A stretch of DNA of 64,000 nucleotides. Origin: Magnetococcales bacterium. GTDB taxonomy: Bacteria > Pseudomonadota > Magnetococcia > Magnetococcales > Magnetaquicoccaceae. Location: NCBI GenBank assembly GCA_011089965.1, contig JAANAU010000005.1, positions 62,001-126,000 of the forward strand. Reading direction: 5' to 3'. The first letter of the stretch is position 1, and every line of letters starts with the position of its first letter. This document shows, piece after piece, positions 35,154-43,804 of the stretch. The notes beneath the pieces are model-generated. The model was given only the letters and a program-made list of their open reading frames with translations. It had not been told where the DNA came from and made no database searches. Position numbers and translations under genes: made by a program.

Positions 35154-36140
35154 ATGTCCAGCATGCCTGCATCCGCCACGCATCCACTGTTTGAGGCCTT
35201 TTTGCGTCATCTGAGCAGCGAACGTCGCTATTCCGATCACACCACGGCAGCGTATGCCAATGACCTGCACCGATTCGCCGATTTCTGGCAGCAGCGCCAT
35301 CGCACCCCATTGACCGGCCAGACCCTGTCGGTCGTGCGTCCGGCGGATCTCCGTGCCTTTTTGGCACGGGAACATCAGGAAGGCAAATCCAAGGCCACTC
35401 TGCAACGGCGCATCGCCTCATTGCGCTCCTGGTTTCGTTTTCTGGAGCGCAACGGCACGATAGTCGACAATCCGGCAGCCACCATTCCCACACCCAAATC
35501 CGCGATCCGTCTGCCGCGCGCGCCCAGTGAAGAGGAGACGGCCCGTCTGCTCGACTCCCCTCTGCCCGCCGAGATCATCGCGCAGGGACGCGCATTGCCA
35601 ACCTGGGCCATTTTGCGGGATCGGGCCATTCTGGAGCTGTTGTACGGTTCAGGGTTGCGGGTCGGTGAGATCTGTGCCCTCAACCGCCAGGAGATCGATC
35701 TGGTGAATCAGGAGGTCCGGGTGCATGGCAAGGGTGGCAAAGAGCGGATCACCCCTTTGACCCGTCCTTCCATCCTGGCAGTCACACGTTATCTGGCAGC
35801 CCGGGACCAGGCCATGCCCCATGCGCCTCATCCCCGGGATCCGCTGTTCATTGGCGTCAACGAGACCGGTGGTGACCGACGGCTCAACCCGCGTCAGATT
35901 CAGCGGTTGTTGCAGGGGTTGCGGCGGCAGTTGGGACTGCCGGAAAAGATCACGCCCCACGCTCTGCGTCATGCCTTTGCCACCCATCTGTTGCAGGCCG
36001 GGGCCGATCTGCGCTCCATTCAGGAGCTGTTGGGTCATGCGGCGCTCTCCACCACGCAACGGTATGCCCATCTGGATGTACAGGCTTTAAGCCGCATTTA
36101 TGATGTTTCCCATCCTCATGCCCGACACCATCCCCCATGA
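35154..36140 (+). CDS. xerC: Tyrosine recombinase XerC/XerD
   Basis: 328-residue site-specific recombinase for chromosome dimer resolution at dif. N-terminal SAM-like domain (FLRHLSSERRYSDHTTAAYANDL) and catalytic domain with YGSGLRVGEICAL (Arg I), the HALRHAFATHLLQAGADLRSIQELLGHA box (His/Arg) and the nucleophile Tyr in TTQRYAHLD. XerC is preferred over XerD because of the DUF484 neighbour. AAGGAA precedes the ATG. The stop overlaps the next ATG (ATGA). Confidence 0.93.
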   Translation: MSSMPASATHPLFEAFLRHLSSERRYSDHTTAAYANDLHRFADFWQQRHRTPLTGQTLSVVRPADLRAFLAREHQEGKSKATLQRRIASLRSWFRFLERNGTIVDNPAATIPTPKSAIRLPRAPSEEETARLLDSPLPAEIIAQGRALPTWAILRDRAILELLYGSGLRVGEICALNRQEIDLVNQEVRVHGKGGKERITPLTRPSILAVTRYLAARDQAMPHAPHPRDPLFIGVNETGGDRRLNPRQIQRLLQGLRRQLGLPEKITPHALRHAFATHLLQAGADLRSIQELLGHAALSTTQRYAHLDVQALSRIYDVSHPHARHHPP

Positions 36141-36955
36141 CGCCACTTCTCAACCGTTTCATCGAACAACTGCTCCTGCCGCCCGGAGTGATACTCTCCG
36201 GGCTGTTCCTTCTGCTGATGGTTCTGTTTTTTCCCAAAGTGGCATGGCCGGTTCGCATCCGGCGAGCACGGATTGTGACCGTTCTGCTGCTGGTCGGCAG
36301 TTGGCTGCTCATGTTGCCAGTCACAGCACAATGGTTGTCCGATTGGTTGCACCCTTCCGCCCATGAGCTGGCATTGACGGATGAGCAATTGCGCACCACC
36401 ACAGCGCAGGCGATTGTGGTTTTTGGTTCCGGTCGTTATCCGCACGCTCCGGAGTACAGAGGCCAGGACACCCTGTCTGCGGGTGGTTTGATCCGTACCC
36501 GTTATGCAGCGTATGTTTATCGTCGCACCGGGTTGCCGATTCTGGTAACGGGTGGTCGTCCCTATGGGGAGACGGTTTCCGAGGCAGCCATCATGCGCAC
36601 GGTATTGGAGGAGGAGTTTCTGGTTCCGGTGACCTGGATGGAAGAGGAGAGTCGCGACACCAGAGAAAACGCCCTTTTCTCCGCCTCCATTCTCAAGCAG
36701 GCCGGAATCGGGCACATTCTCCTGATCGTTCACAACCGCGACATGCCGCGCGCTTTGTTGGCTTTCCGGAAAGCTGCTGGAAACACCATCCGCATCACCC
36801 CTGCCCCCACCCTGTTCCACTCCAGAAAGCCGCATCCGTTCTCAGGGGATGTTGCCGATCTGTGGCAACTCATCCCCAATCCTTCCGCCGTGATGCAGAT
36901 CTCCTCGGATTTGCACGAATGGTTGGGGATGTTCTGGTATCGGTTGCGGGAGTGA
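36137..36955 (+). CDS. ElyC/SanA/YdcF-family (DUF218) membrane protein
   Basis: 272 residues. Two N-terminal membrane segments (about 15-38 and 45-65) and a DUF218 domain (about 90-260) with AIVVFGSGRYPHAPEY, ILVTGGRPYGETVSEAAIM, EEESRDTRENALFSA and ILLIVHNRDMPRA. ElyC in E. coli affects peptidoglycan and undecaprenyl-phosphate metabolism, consistent with the envelope genes nearby. It is coupled to xerC by an ATGA overlap. Confidence 0.87.
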   Translation: MTPLLNRFIEQLLLPPGVILSGLFLLLMVLFFPKVAWPVRIRRARIVTVLLLVGSWLLMLPVTAQWLSDWLHPSAHELALTDEQLRTTTAQAIVVFGSGRYPHAPEYRGQDTLSAGGLIRTRYAAYVYRRTGLPILVTGGRPYGETVSEAAIMRTVLEEEFLVPVTWMEEESRDTRENALFSASILKQAGIGHILLIVHNRDMPRALLAFRKAAGNTIRITPAPTLFHSRKPHPFSGDVADLWQLIPNPSAVMQISSDLHEWLGMFWYRLRE

Positions 36956-37120
36956 CAGACTGACCGAAATGACGCAGGGTCGTGCCTAATAAAGAGGTGT
37001 CGCCCTGCTGATTGACGCCAAATATGAACAAGCAGCTCTCTGATACATGAACCATGGAGCTTTTCCGTTATTGGACACACTGCTCTCGTTGCTTCCGCCA
37101 TCAAGACAATTCAATCCAAC

Positions 37121-37266
37121 CAAAACCATTTTGGAATGTAGAATTTGTTTTGTTGGGGCGTTGCCCCAACCCCACCAAGGGCGTTGCCCTTGGATCCCAC
37201 CAGGGGCCATTGGCCCCTGGACCCCCTTGACATAAACGACGCATCCCGAAATGGGTGCGGTTTAAA
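37121..37266 (+). repeat. Modular palindromic intergenic repeat, copy F
   Basis: Right module of the second type alone: CCATTTTGGAATGTAGAATTTG, then TTGGGGCGTTGCCCCAA, CCAAGGGCGTTGCCCTTGG, CCAGGGGCCATTGGCCCCTGG and GCATCCCGAAATGGGTGCGG. It is nearly the reverse complement of the first part of copy C at 11.85 kb. Confidence 0.86.
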
Positions 37267-37383
37267 TCTGTTTGATCAACGCGCCTTCCCCTGACACCCC
37301 AGCCTCCCCCTCTTTTCTTTGAATAGTGCGACCTCCCGGTTCCGCTCAAACTCCTGATCGGAGTGCCGCCAAGAAGCCCCCAT

Positions 37384-37435
37384 AAAAAAACCACCGGCCA
37401 AGCCCGCTTCCGAAGAAGGCAGACTTGACCGGTGG
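37384..37435 (-). terminator. Intrinsic terminator of the giant repeat gene
   Basis: Read on the minus strand, CTTGACCGGTGG pairs with CCACCGG(C)CAAG (37424-37435 with 37391-37402, one G-T pair), followed by seven T. It begins about 30 bp after the stop of the giant gene. Confidence 0.85.
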
Positions 37436-37464
37436 CATGACATCACACCGTCAGGTTGAAACCG

Positions 37465-40400
37465 TCAGCTTCCCAAGACCGAGAAGATGGTGGCCAAACC
37501 GTTCGGGTTGTTGCTGGACAACTCGGTGATCTGGGTCGTGGTCATGCCACCCAAGGTCACCCCGCCAAGCGTAATACCGCTGAACTGCGCATCACTGATG
37601 CCACCCAGAGCCGTCGTGGTCAACACGGCGATGTTGGTGGTGGTCAGGTAAGGAATGTCCACATACTCAATGCCGCCAAACTGCGTGGCCGTGAGCGCCA
37701 CCACCTGAGTGGTGGTCAGATTGCCCACCTGGGTCGTGGTCAATGCCGTCACCTGGGTTTTGTTAAAGCCGCCGAACTGCGTACCGGTCAGATAGCGCAG
37801 ATCGGTCGTGGTCAACGCACCCACCGAAGCCGAGGTCAAACTGCCCAGTTGCGTGGCTGTCAATGCACTCACCTGGGTGGTGGAGAGCACTGCCGCATCC
37901 GTGGACTCCAAACCGGCAATCTGCACCGTGGTCAATCCGGTCATCTGGGTGGTGGTGAGCGTACCCACCTGGGTGGTGGTCAGACCCGCCACCTGCGTGG
38001 ACTTGAGACCACCCACCTGCGTGGTGCTCAAAACACGCAACCCGGTGGTGGAGACCGTGTTCAACTGGGTCACGCTCAGAACACCCAACTGGGCCGAAGC
38101 CAGACCGGTCAGTTGCGTGGTGGACAGATTGGTCACCTGGGTGGTGGTCAAGCTGGCCATTGCCGTGACATTGATCCCACCCACCTGGGTCAACGTCAGG
38201 ACGCTGATCTGGGTGGTGGAGATCCCGGTGAACGACGTGCTCTTGAACCCGCTCACCTGCGTGGTGGACAACGAGGCCATGCCGGTGGTGGTGATACCCG
38301 AAATCTGCGTGGTACTTATGGCACCCATCAGCGTGGATTTCAAACCACCGATCTGGGTGGTGCTCAACGTGCGCAACTGGGTGGTGGTCAGGCCGCCCGA
38401 TTGCGTGAGGGTCAAAGCACCCAACTGAGTGGTATTCATGACACTCAACTGGGTGGTGGACAATGCACCATACTCCGTGGAGGTCAAACCACCCACCTGG
38501 GTCACGCTCAGGCTGCCCACCTGGGTCGTGGAGACGAACGACAGTTGGGTCGTGGTCAGATTGCCCACCTGCGTGGACTTCAGACCCGTCACCTGCGTGG
38601 TGCTCAAGGAGCGCAACGCTGTCGTGGTCACGGCATTCATCTGGGTCTGGGTCAATCCACCCACCTGGGTCGCACTCAAACCGCCCACCTGGGTGGTGTT
38701 CAACAGGGTGATCACGGTGGTCACCAAACCGCTCACCTGAGTCCCGGTCAGAGCACCCATCAAGGTCACGGTCAGATTGCCAAACTGGGTCGTGGACAAA
38801 CCAACCATCGAGGTGCTGGACAACCCGGTCAACTGCGTGGTGGACATCGACACCAGAGCCGTGGTGGTCACCGAACGGATCTGGGTTGCAGTCAATCCGT
38901 TGAGTTGCGTTGCCTTCATGCCACTCAACTGAACGGTGGTGATCAAGGCAATTGCGGTGGTGCTCAACCCTCCGGTCTGTTCTTCATCAATGGTTCCCAA
39001 CTGGGTTGCACTCAGATTGGCAACCTGGGTGGTCGTCAGATTGTTCATCTGGGTCGTCGTCAGACCGTCCAACTGAGCCGTACCCAGTGAAGCCACCTGC
39101 GTGGTGCTGAGGATACGCATCTGGGTCGTAGACAATCCTTCAATCTGCGTTGCCTTCAATCCACCCACCTGCGTGGTGTTCAACGAGGCCAAACCGGTGG
39201 TGGTGATCACCATGGCCTGGGTCGTGGACATGGCCCCCAACTGGGTCGAGGTCAGACCCGTCAACAAGGTGGTGCTCAAAACCACCACCCCGGTGGTGGT
39301 CAGGGCACGTACCTGGGTGGCCATCAAACCGCCAAACGCCGTACTGCTCAGGTTCACCACCTGCGTGGTGGTGAGCGCACCCACCTCAGTCACGGTCAAA
39401 CCGGCGATCTGGGTGGCGTTCAAGGTGTTGATGGCGGTCGTGGACACGGAGAACAGTTGGGTCGTGGTCAGATTGGCCAACTGGGTGCTCCGCAGACCGG
39501 TGATCAACGTGGTGGTCAGATTGGCAATGCCGGTCGTGGTCACGTTGCCCACCTGAGTCACGGTCAACGCACTCATCTGCGTGGTGGAGAGTCCGCGCAG
39601 TTGCGTGGTGCTCAAGGCCTTGACGCCCGTGGTGGAAAGGCCCGCCACCTGGGTGCCGGAGAAGCCGGTGAGCTGCGTGGTGCTCAGCATGGCGGTCTGC
39701 GTCGTTGACATCACACCCAATTGCGTGGATTTGAGACCACTCACCTGGGTGGTGTTGAGACTCTGCAACTCGGTCGTGCTCAGAGCCTGTGTCAAGGTCG
39801 AGGTCAACTGACCCAACTGTGTGGCCAACAGGCTTGCCACCTGGGTCGTGGTCAGGTTCACCACGGCAGTGGTGGAGAGACCCGCCACCTGCGTACCGCT
39901 CAGGGCAGCCACCTGGCTGACGGTCAATGAGCGCAACTGGGTCGTGGAGACCGCACCCAGAGCCGTGACATTCAAAGCTCCGATCTGTGTGGTGCCCATG
40001 GATGAAAGACCGGTGGTGGTGATCGCTGCCACCTGCGTGGTGGAGAGCGCCTGCACCTGGGTCGCTTTCAGGCTGCCCAATTGCAGGGTGGTGAGATTCA
40101 CCATGCCGGTGGTGGAGACCCCGCCAAGCTGGGTGGCCGTCAATCCCGCCACCTGGGTGGTGCGCAGATTGGCCAGTTGCGTGGTACTCAGGGTACGGAT
40201 CGCGGTGGTGGACAGCCCCAGCATCTGGGTGGCCGAGAGGGATGCCAGTTGCGTATAGGCCATGTTGCCCAGCGCCGTGGTGGTCAGGAAGCCAAGCTGC
40301 GTACCGGTCAGACCGTTCAGCTGGGTCGTGCTCATGGTGGCCAGGCGGGTGGTGCTCAACAGCACCACGCTCGTCGTGGACAAAACACCCATGCCCTGGG

Positions 40401-43365
40401 TGGTCATGCCACCGATCTGCGTCGTGCTCAGATTGTTGAATCCGGTCGTCGTCAAACCACCGATCTGGGTGGCATTGAACGAATTGATCTGGGTGGCATT
40501 CAAACCGCTCAATTGGGTGGTGGAGAGACCACCCATGGCAGTCATGCTCATGCCATCCAACTGGGTGGTGCTGAGTGCGCCCATCATCGTGGTGGTGATC
40601 ACCCCCAGATGAGTGGTGGTCAATCCGGTCAACTGGGTGGACTTCAGACCCGACAACTGCACGGTGGAGAGCAGTTGGAAGGCCGTGGTGGTCAATCCGC
40701 TCACCTGGGTCGTGGTCAGGGAACCCAACTGGGACGCCACCAGATTGGTGACCTGGGTGGTGGTCATGTTGGTCATGGCCGTGGTGGTCAGACCACCGAC
40801 CTGCGTGGCAGACAGGGAACTCATCAACGTGGTGGAGAGAATCCGCACCTGCGTGGTACTCAGGTTGCCAAGCTGGGTGACCTGCAAACCAGTCAACTGG
40901 GTGGTATTCAGGTTGACCATCTGCGTGGTGCTCATCACCGCCATTTGCGTGGTGGAGAGGGTACGCAACTGCGTGGACTTGATGCCTCCAAGCTGCGTGA
41001 CGCTCAGGTTGAGCAGGGCGGTCGTGGTCAAGGTGGTGAGCTGTCGGGTCGTGAACGCACCCACCTGGGTGGAATCCATCACACTGATCTGGGTGGTGGA
41101 CAAGGAGGCCATACCCGTGGTGGAGAGACCGGTCAGTTGCGTGGTGCTCAGGCTCACCATCTGTGTGGTGGAGAGAATGGCGCTCTGCGTGGTGGTCATG
41201 ATCCCCAACTGGGTGCTCTTCAGACCATCCAACTGGGTGGTATTCAGGTTTCTCAGACCTGTGGTGGTCATGGCGCCCAACTGGGTGGCACTCAGCCCGC
41301 CCACATGGGTCAGGGTCAGACCTGACAGTTGGGTCGTACTCATCAGGGTCATGGCCGTGGTCGGAATCCCCGTCACCTGCACCGAGGTCAAGGCCGCCAT
41401 GTGGGTCGCGTTCAGGATCCCAAACTGGGTGGTGGTGACCGATCCCAACTCAGTGGTGGTCAACCCGCCAACCTGGGTCGTGGAGAGTGCGGCCAGGCCG
41501 GTGGTGGTGACACTGCGGATCTGGGTGTAGCTCAGGTTGCCGATCTGGGTGCTGCGCAGACCGCCAATCTGTGTGGTATTCAAGAGAGTGATACCCGTGG
41601 TGGTCAGGCCCGCCATCTGGGTTGCGTTCAAACCGCCCACCAGCGTCGCATTCAGGTTGGCGATCTGGGTCGTGGACAGACCTGTCACCTGGGTCACTTT
41701 GAGGCCCGCCACCTGGGTGATGTTCAGCCCGCTCAACTGGGTCGTGGTGACACTGAGGGTCTGGGTCGTGGTCAAGGCACCCAGTTGCGTGCCCAGCAGA
41801 CCGGAGAGCTGCACAGTGGAGAGTCCGGCAATCTTGGTGGTCGAAAGCCCCCCGAGCTGGGTCTGAGTAACCTGGCCGATCTGCGTTGCGGACAATCCGG
41901 TGAGCTGGGTGGTACTGATCGATCCCAACTGGGTCACCGACAAGGAGGTCAACGCATTGGACGTCAACCCGCCCATCTGCGTGGTGGTCAGGATGGCACC
42001 CTGGGTTGTGGTCAACGCACCAACCAGCGTGGTGCTCAAACCGCTCAACTGGGTGGTATTCAGACTTTGTATGCGCGTTGTGGAGAGATTGGAGAGCTGG
42101 GTGGTGGTCAGGCTGTTGACCTGGCGGGTGGTCATACCGGTCAACTGGGTGGTGGAGAGAACCCCCATGCCGGTGGTGGTGACACTCGAAACCTGGGTGA
42201 CCGTCAAAGTGCCGAACTGGGTGGTGGTCAGGGCACTCACCTGGGTCGTGGAGAGCGACCGGACTGCCGTGGTGGTCAGACTGGTCAGACGGGCAGTGCT
42301 CAATCCAGCGACCTGCGTGGTGGAGAGTATACCGGTCTGGGTCGTGGACATGGATTGCAGCGTGGTCGATTTCAACCCGTTCAGCTGGGTGCTGCTCATC
42401 GCCTGGATCATGGTGGTGGAGACCACACCGCCCTGGGTGACGCTCAACTGCCCCATCTGGCTGGAGGTCAGCCCCGTGACCTGGGTGGTGGTCAAGGCTG
42501 CCACCATGGTGGTGGTCAATACGCCCACCTGGGTGGCATTCATCACACCCACGGCAGTCGCAGACAAACCACGCAACTGGGTGGTGGTCAGGGCACCCAC
42601 CGAGGTGGAGGCGAGTCCGCCCAACTGGGTGGTGGTGATGGACGCCAATTCGGTGGTGCTGACGCTGCCCAACTGGGTCGTGGACAAGGCATTGAGCTGG
42701 GTGGCTTTCAGGCCCGTAAACTGAACCGCGCTCAGATTGAGGATCTGGGTGGTGGAGATTCCGCCCATCTGGGTGACCGTGACGCTGCCCACCTGCGTGG
42801 TGGTCAACGCGGTGAGCTGAGTGGTCGAGATGGCACGAACCGCGGTGAGGGTCAATCCGGTCAACTGCGTTCCCGTAAGTGCGGCAATCTGCGCCGTACC
42901 CAATCCCGTGACCTGGGTCGTGGACAAGGCACTGAGCTGGGTGGATTTCAAACCACTCAACTGCACTGTGCTCAGGTTGGCAATGCGGGTCGTGGCCAGC
43001 ACACCCACCTGGGTCGTGGTCAGCGCACCCAACTGGGTGGACTTGATCCCGGTGAGCTGAGTCGTCGTCAACGAGGCCACACCCGTGGTCGTGAAGCTGC
43101 GCACCTGCGCCGAACTGAGTCCGCCCACATGCGTTGCCGTGAACGCCGACAGTTGCGTGGTGTTCAACACGCCCGACTGCGTGGAACTCAACCCACTCAA
43201 CTGAGTCGTGGAGAGATTCGCGATGGAAGTCGTCCGGAGAAAGGAGACCTGTGTCGTCGACAGATATCCAAGCATCGTTGCCGTATAGGATGCAAGCGTG
43301 CTGGAGTTCAGGTTTGAAATACTGGTGGTGCTGATCGCTTGCATCTGGGTGCTTGTGATAGGCAT
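37465..43365 (-). CDS. Giant octapeptide-repeat protein, putative type I-secreted surface protein
   Basis: 1,966 residues. From about residue 36 to 1,930 the whole chain is an 8-residue tandem repeat (roughly 235 copies), consensus xTTQ[LVI]xx[LIV], e.g. STTQLSGL, TTTQVGNL, NTTQIGGL. Composition is Thr, Ser, Gln, Leu, Gly and Val; I see no Cys or Trp and few charges. Lys/Arg occur mainly in recurring GLKSTQ-type octads, spaced irregularly but often 10 or 14 octads apart, hinting at a higher-order period. Octads starting with Asn give N-x-T sequons. The short N-terminus has no signal peptide; the C-terminus (SSNNPNGLATIFSVLGS) is non-repetitive; no RTX nonapeptides. The spacing of hydrophobics suggests a solenoid. 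AGAGGAG precedes the ATG. Same strand downstream of a type I exporter. Confidence 0.88.
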   Translation of the reverse strand: MPITSTQMQAISTTSISNLNSSTLASYTATMLGYLSTTQVSFLRTTSIANLSTTQLSGLSSTQSGVLNTTQLSAFTATHVGGLSSAQVRSFTTTGVASLTTTQLTGIKSTQLGALTTTQVGVLATTRIANLSTVQLSGLKSTQLSALSTTQVTGLGTAQIAALTGTQLTGLTLTAVRAISTTQLTALTTTQVGSVTVTQMGGISTTQILNLSAVQFTGLKATQLNALSTTQLGSVSTTELASITTTQLGGLASTSVGALTTTQLRGLSATAVGVMNATQVGVLTTTMVAALTTTQVTGLTSSQMGQLSVTQGGVVSTTMIQAMSSTQLNGLKSTTLQSMSTTQTGILSTTQVAGLSTARLTSLTTTAVRSLSTTQVSALTTTQFGTLTVTQVSSVTTTGMGVLSTTQLTGMTTRQVNSLTTTQLSNLSTTRIQSLNTTQLSGLSTTLVGALTTTQGAILTTTQMGGLTSNALTSLSVTQLGSISTTQLTGLSATQIGQVTQTQLGGLSTTKIAGLSTVQLSGLLGTQLGALTTTQTLSVTTTQLSGLNITQVAGLKVTQVTGLSTTQIANLNATLVGGLNATQMAGLTTTGITLLNTTQIGGLRSTQIGNLSYTQIRSVTTTGLAALSTTQVGGLTTTELGSVTTTQFGILNATHMAALTSVQVTGIPTTAMTLMSTTQLSGLTLTHVGGLSATQLGAMTTTGLRNLNTTQLDGLKSTQLGIMTTTQSAILSTTQMVSLSTTQLTGLSTTGMASLSTTQISVMDSTQVGAFTTRQLTTLTTTALLNLSVTQLGGIKSTQLRTLSTTQMAVMSTTQMVNLNTTQLTGLQVTQLGNLSTTQVRILSTTLMSSLSATQVGGLTTTAMTNMTTTQVTNLVASQLGSLTTTQVSGLTTTAFQLLSTVQLSGLKSTQLTGLTTTHLGVITTTMMGALSTTQLDGMSMTAMGGLSTTQLSGLNATQINSFNATQIGGLTTTGFNNLSTTQIGGMTTQGMGVLSTTSVVLLSTTRLATMSTTQLNGLTGTQLGFLTTTALGNMAYTQLASLSATQMLGLSTTAIRTLSTTQLANLRTTQVAGLTATQLGGVSTTGMVNLTTLQLGSLKATQVQALSTTQVAAITTTGLSSMGTTQIGALNVTALGAVSTTQLRSLTVSQVAALSGTQVAGLSTTAVVNLTTTQVASLLATQLGQLTSTLTQALSTTELQSLNTTQVSGLKSTQLGVMSTTQTAMLSTTQLTGFSGTQVAGLSTTGVKALSTTQLRGLSTTQMSALTVTQVGNVTTTGIANLTTTLITGLRSTQLANLTTTQLFSVSTTAINTLNATQIAGLTVTEVGALTTTQVVNLSSTAFGGLMATQVRALTTTGVVVLSTTLLTGLTSTQLGAMSTTQAMVITTTGLASLNTTQVGGLKATQIEGLSTTQMRILSTTQVASLGTAQLDGLTTTQMNNLTTTQVANLSATQLGTIDEEQTGGLSTTAIALITTVQLSGMKATQLNGLTATQIRSVTTTALVSMSTTQLTGLSSTSMVGLSTTQFGNLTVTLMGALTGTQVSGLVTTVITLLNTTQVGGLSATQVGGLTQTQMNAVTTTALRSLSTTQVTGLKSTQVGNLTTTQLSFVSTTQVGSLSVTQVGGLTSTEYGALSTTQLSVMNTTQLGALTLTQSGGLTTTQLRTLSTTQIGGLKSTLMGAISTTQISGITTTGMASLSTTQVSGFKSTSFTGISTTQISVLTLTQVGGINVTAMASLTTTQVTNLSTTQLTGLASAQLGVLSVTQLNTVSTTGLRVLSTTQVGGLKSTQVAGLTTTQVGTLTTTQMTGLTTVQIAGLESTDAAVLSTTQVSALTATQLGSLTSASVGALTTTDLRYLTGTQFGGFNKTQVTALTTTQVGNLTTTQVVALTATQFGGIEYVDIPYLTTTNIAVLTTTALGGISDAQFSGITLGGVTLGGMTTTQITELSSNNPNGLATIFSVLGS

Positions 43366-43804
43366 CTCGCTTTACACTCCTCTTTTGGCGTCCCGCGGCA
43401 ACTGAACTTGATCTGTAAGCACCATGCCGCATGTCGGCGCAACAGAAAAATTTACAGGGTCATTTAAAAAAATATGTGTGTAACCCGGGCAGTCCGGGCC
43501 ACGCAGATGATTAACACATTCCAGAAACCAAAGTCAAACAGAATTGCCTTGGATTCCGCTCATGTCAACGGCCTGACGGAGAGTGCGTCCACTTTCCATG
43601 CCGGGCCTTGCCTTCTCAGATATGCCTGGACAGATTCCGCAGGCCTGATTCTGGATGAACAGGCCGACATTTCGTCTTATCGGACCGTGCGCCCCACCCT
43701 TGAATCTTTTTTTGTCACAGAGTTTCACATGCAACAATGGCACATCACAATAATCGACATGCAAAAAAAATGCCGCATTACACCCTCCCCTTGTCCTGTG
43801 ACCA
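43366..43804. other. Intergenic region upstream of the giant repeat gene
   Basis: 439 bp between hlyD-like and giant genes. A 114-codon plus-strand frame (43474-43818) is open but has mixed composition, no good ribosome site and runs into the hlyD-like gene, so I do not call it. The giant gene presumably has its own promoter here, with an A/T-rich stretch at 43450-43485; no confident -10/-35 assignment. Confidence 0.5.

Larger units (their letters stand above)
36956..37464. other. Convergent intergenic region with repeat and terminator
   Basis: 509 bp between the ElyC-like gene and the giant repeat gene. It holds repeat copy F, a decayed left-module relic at about 37302-37327 (CCTCCCCCTCTTTTCTTTGAAT) and the giant gene's terminator. 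The first 160 bp show nothing I can name. Confidence 0.7.

Noticed and set aside
37456-43317. Long plus-strand frames (for example 544, 414, 305 and 662 codons) opposite the giant repeat gene
   Set aside because: They follow from the 24-bp periodicity, which keeps all frames open. Their Gly/Gln/His/Arg-rich products mirror the octads, and several overlap one another. The minus frame has a good ribosome site, a terminator and full continuity.
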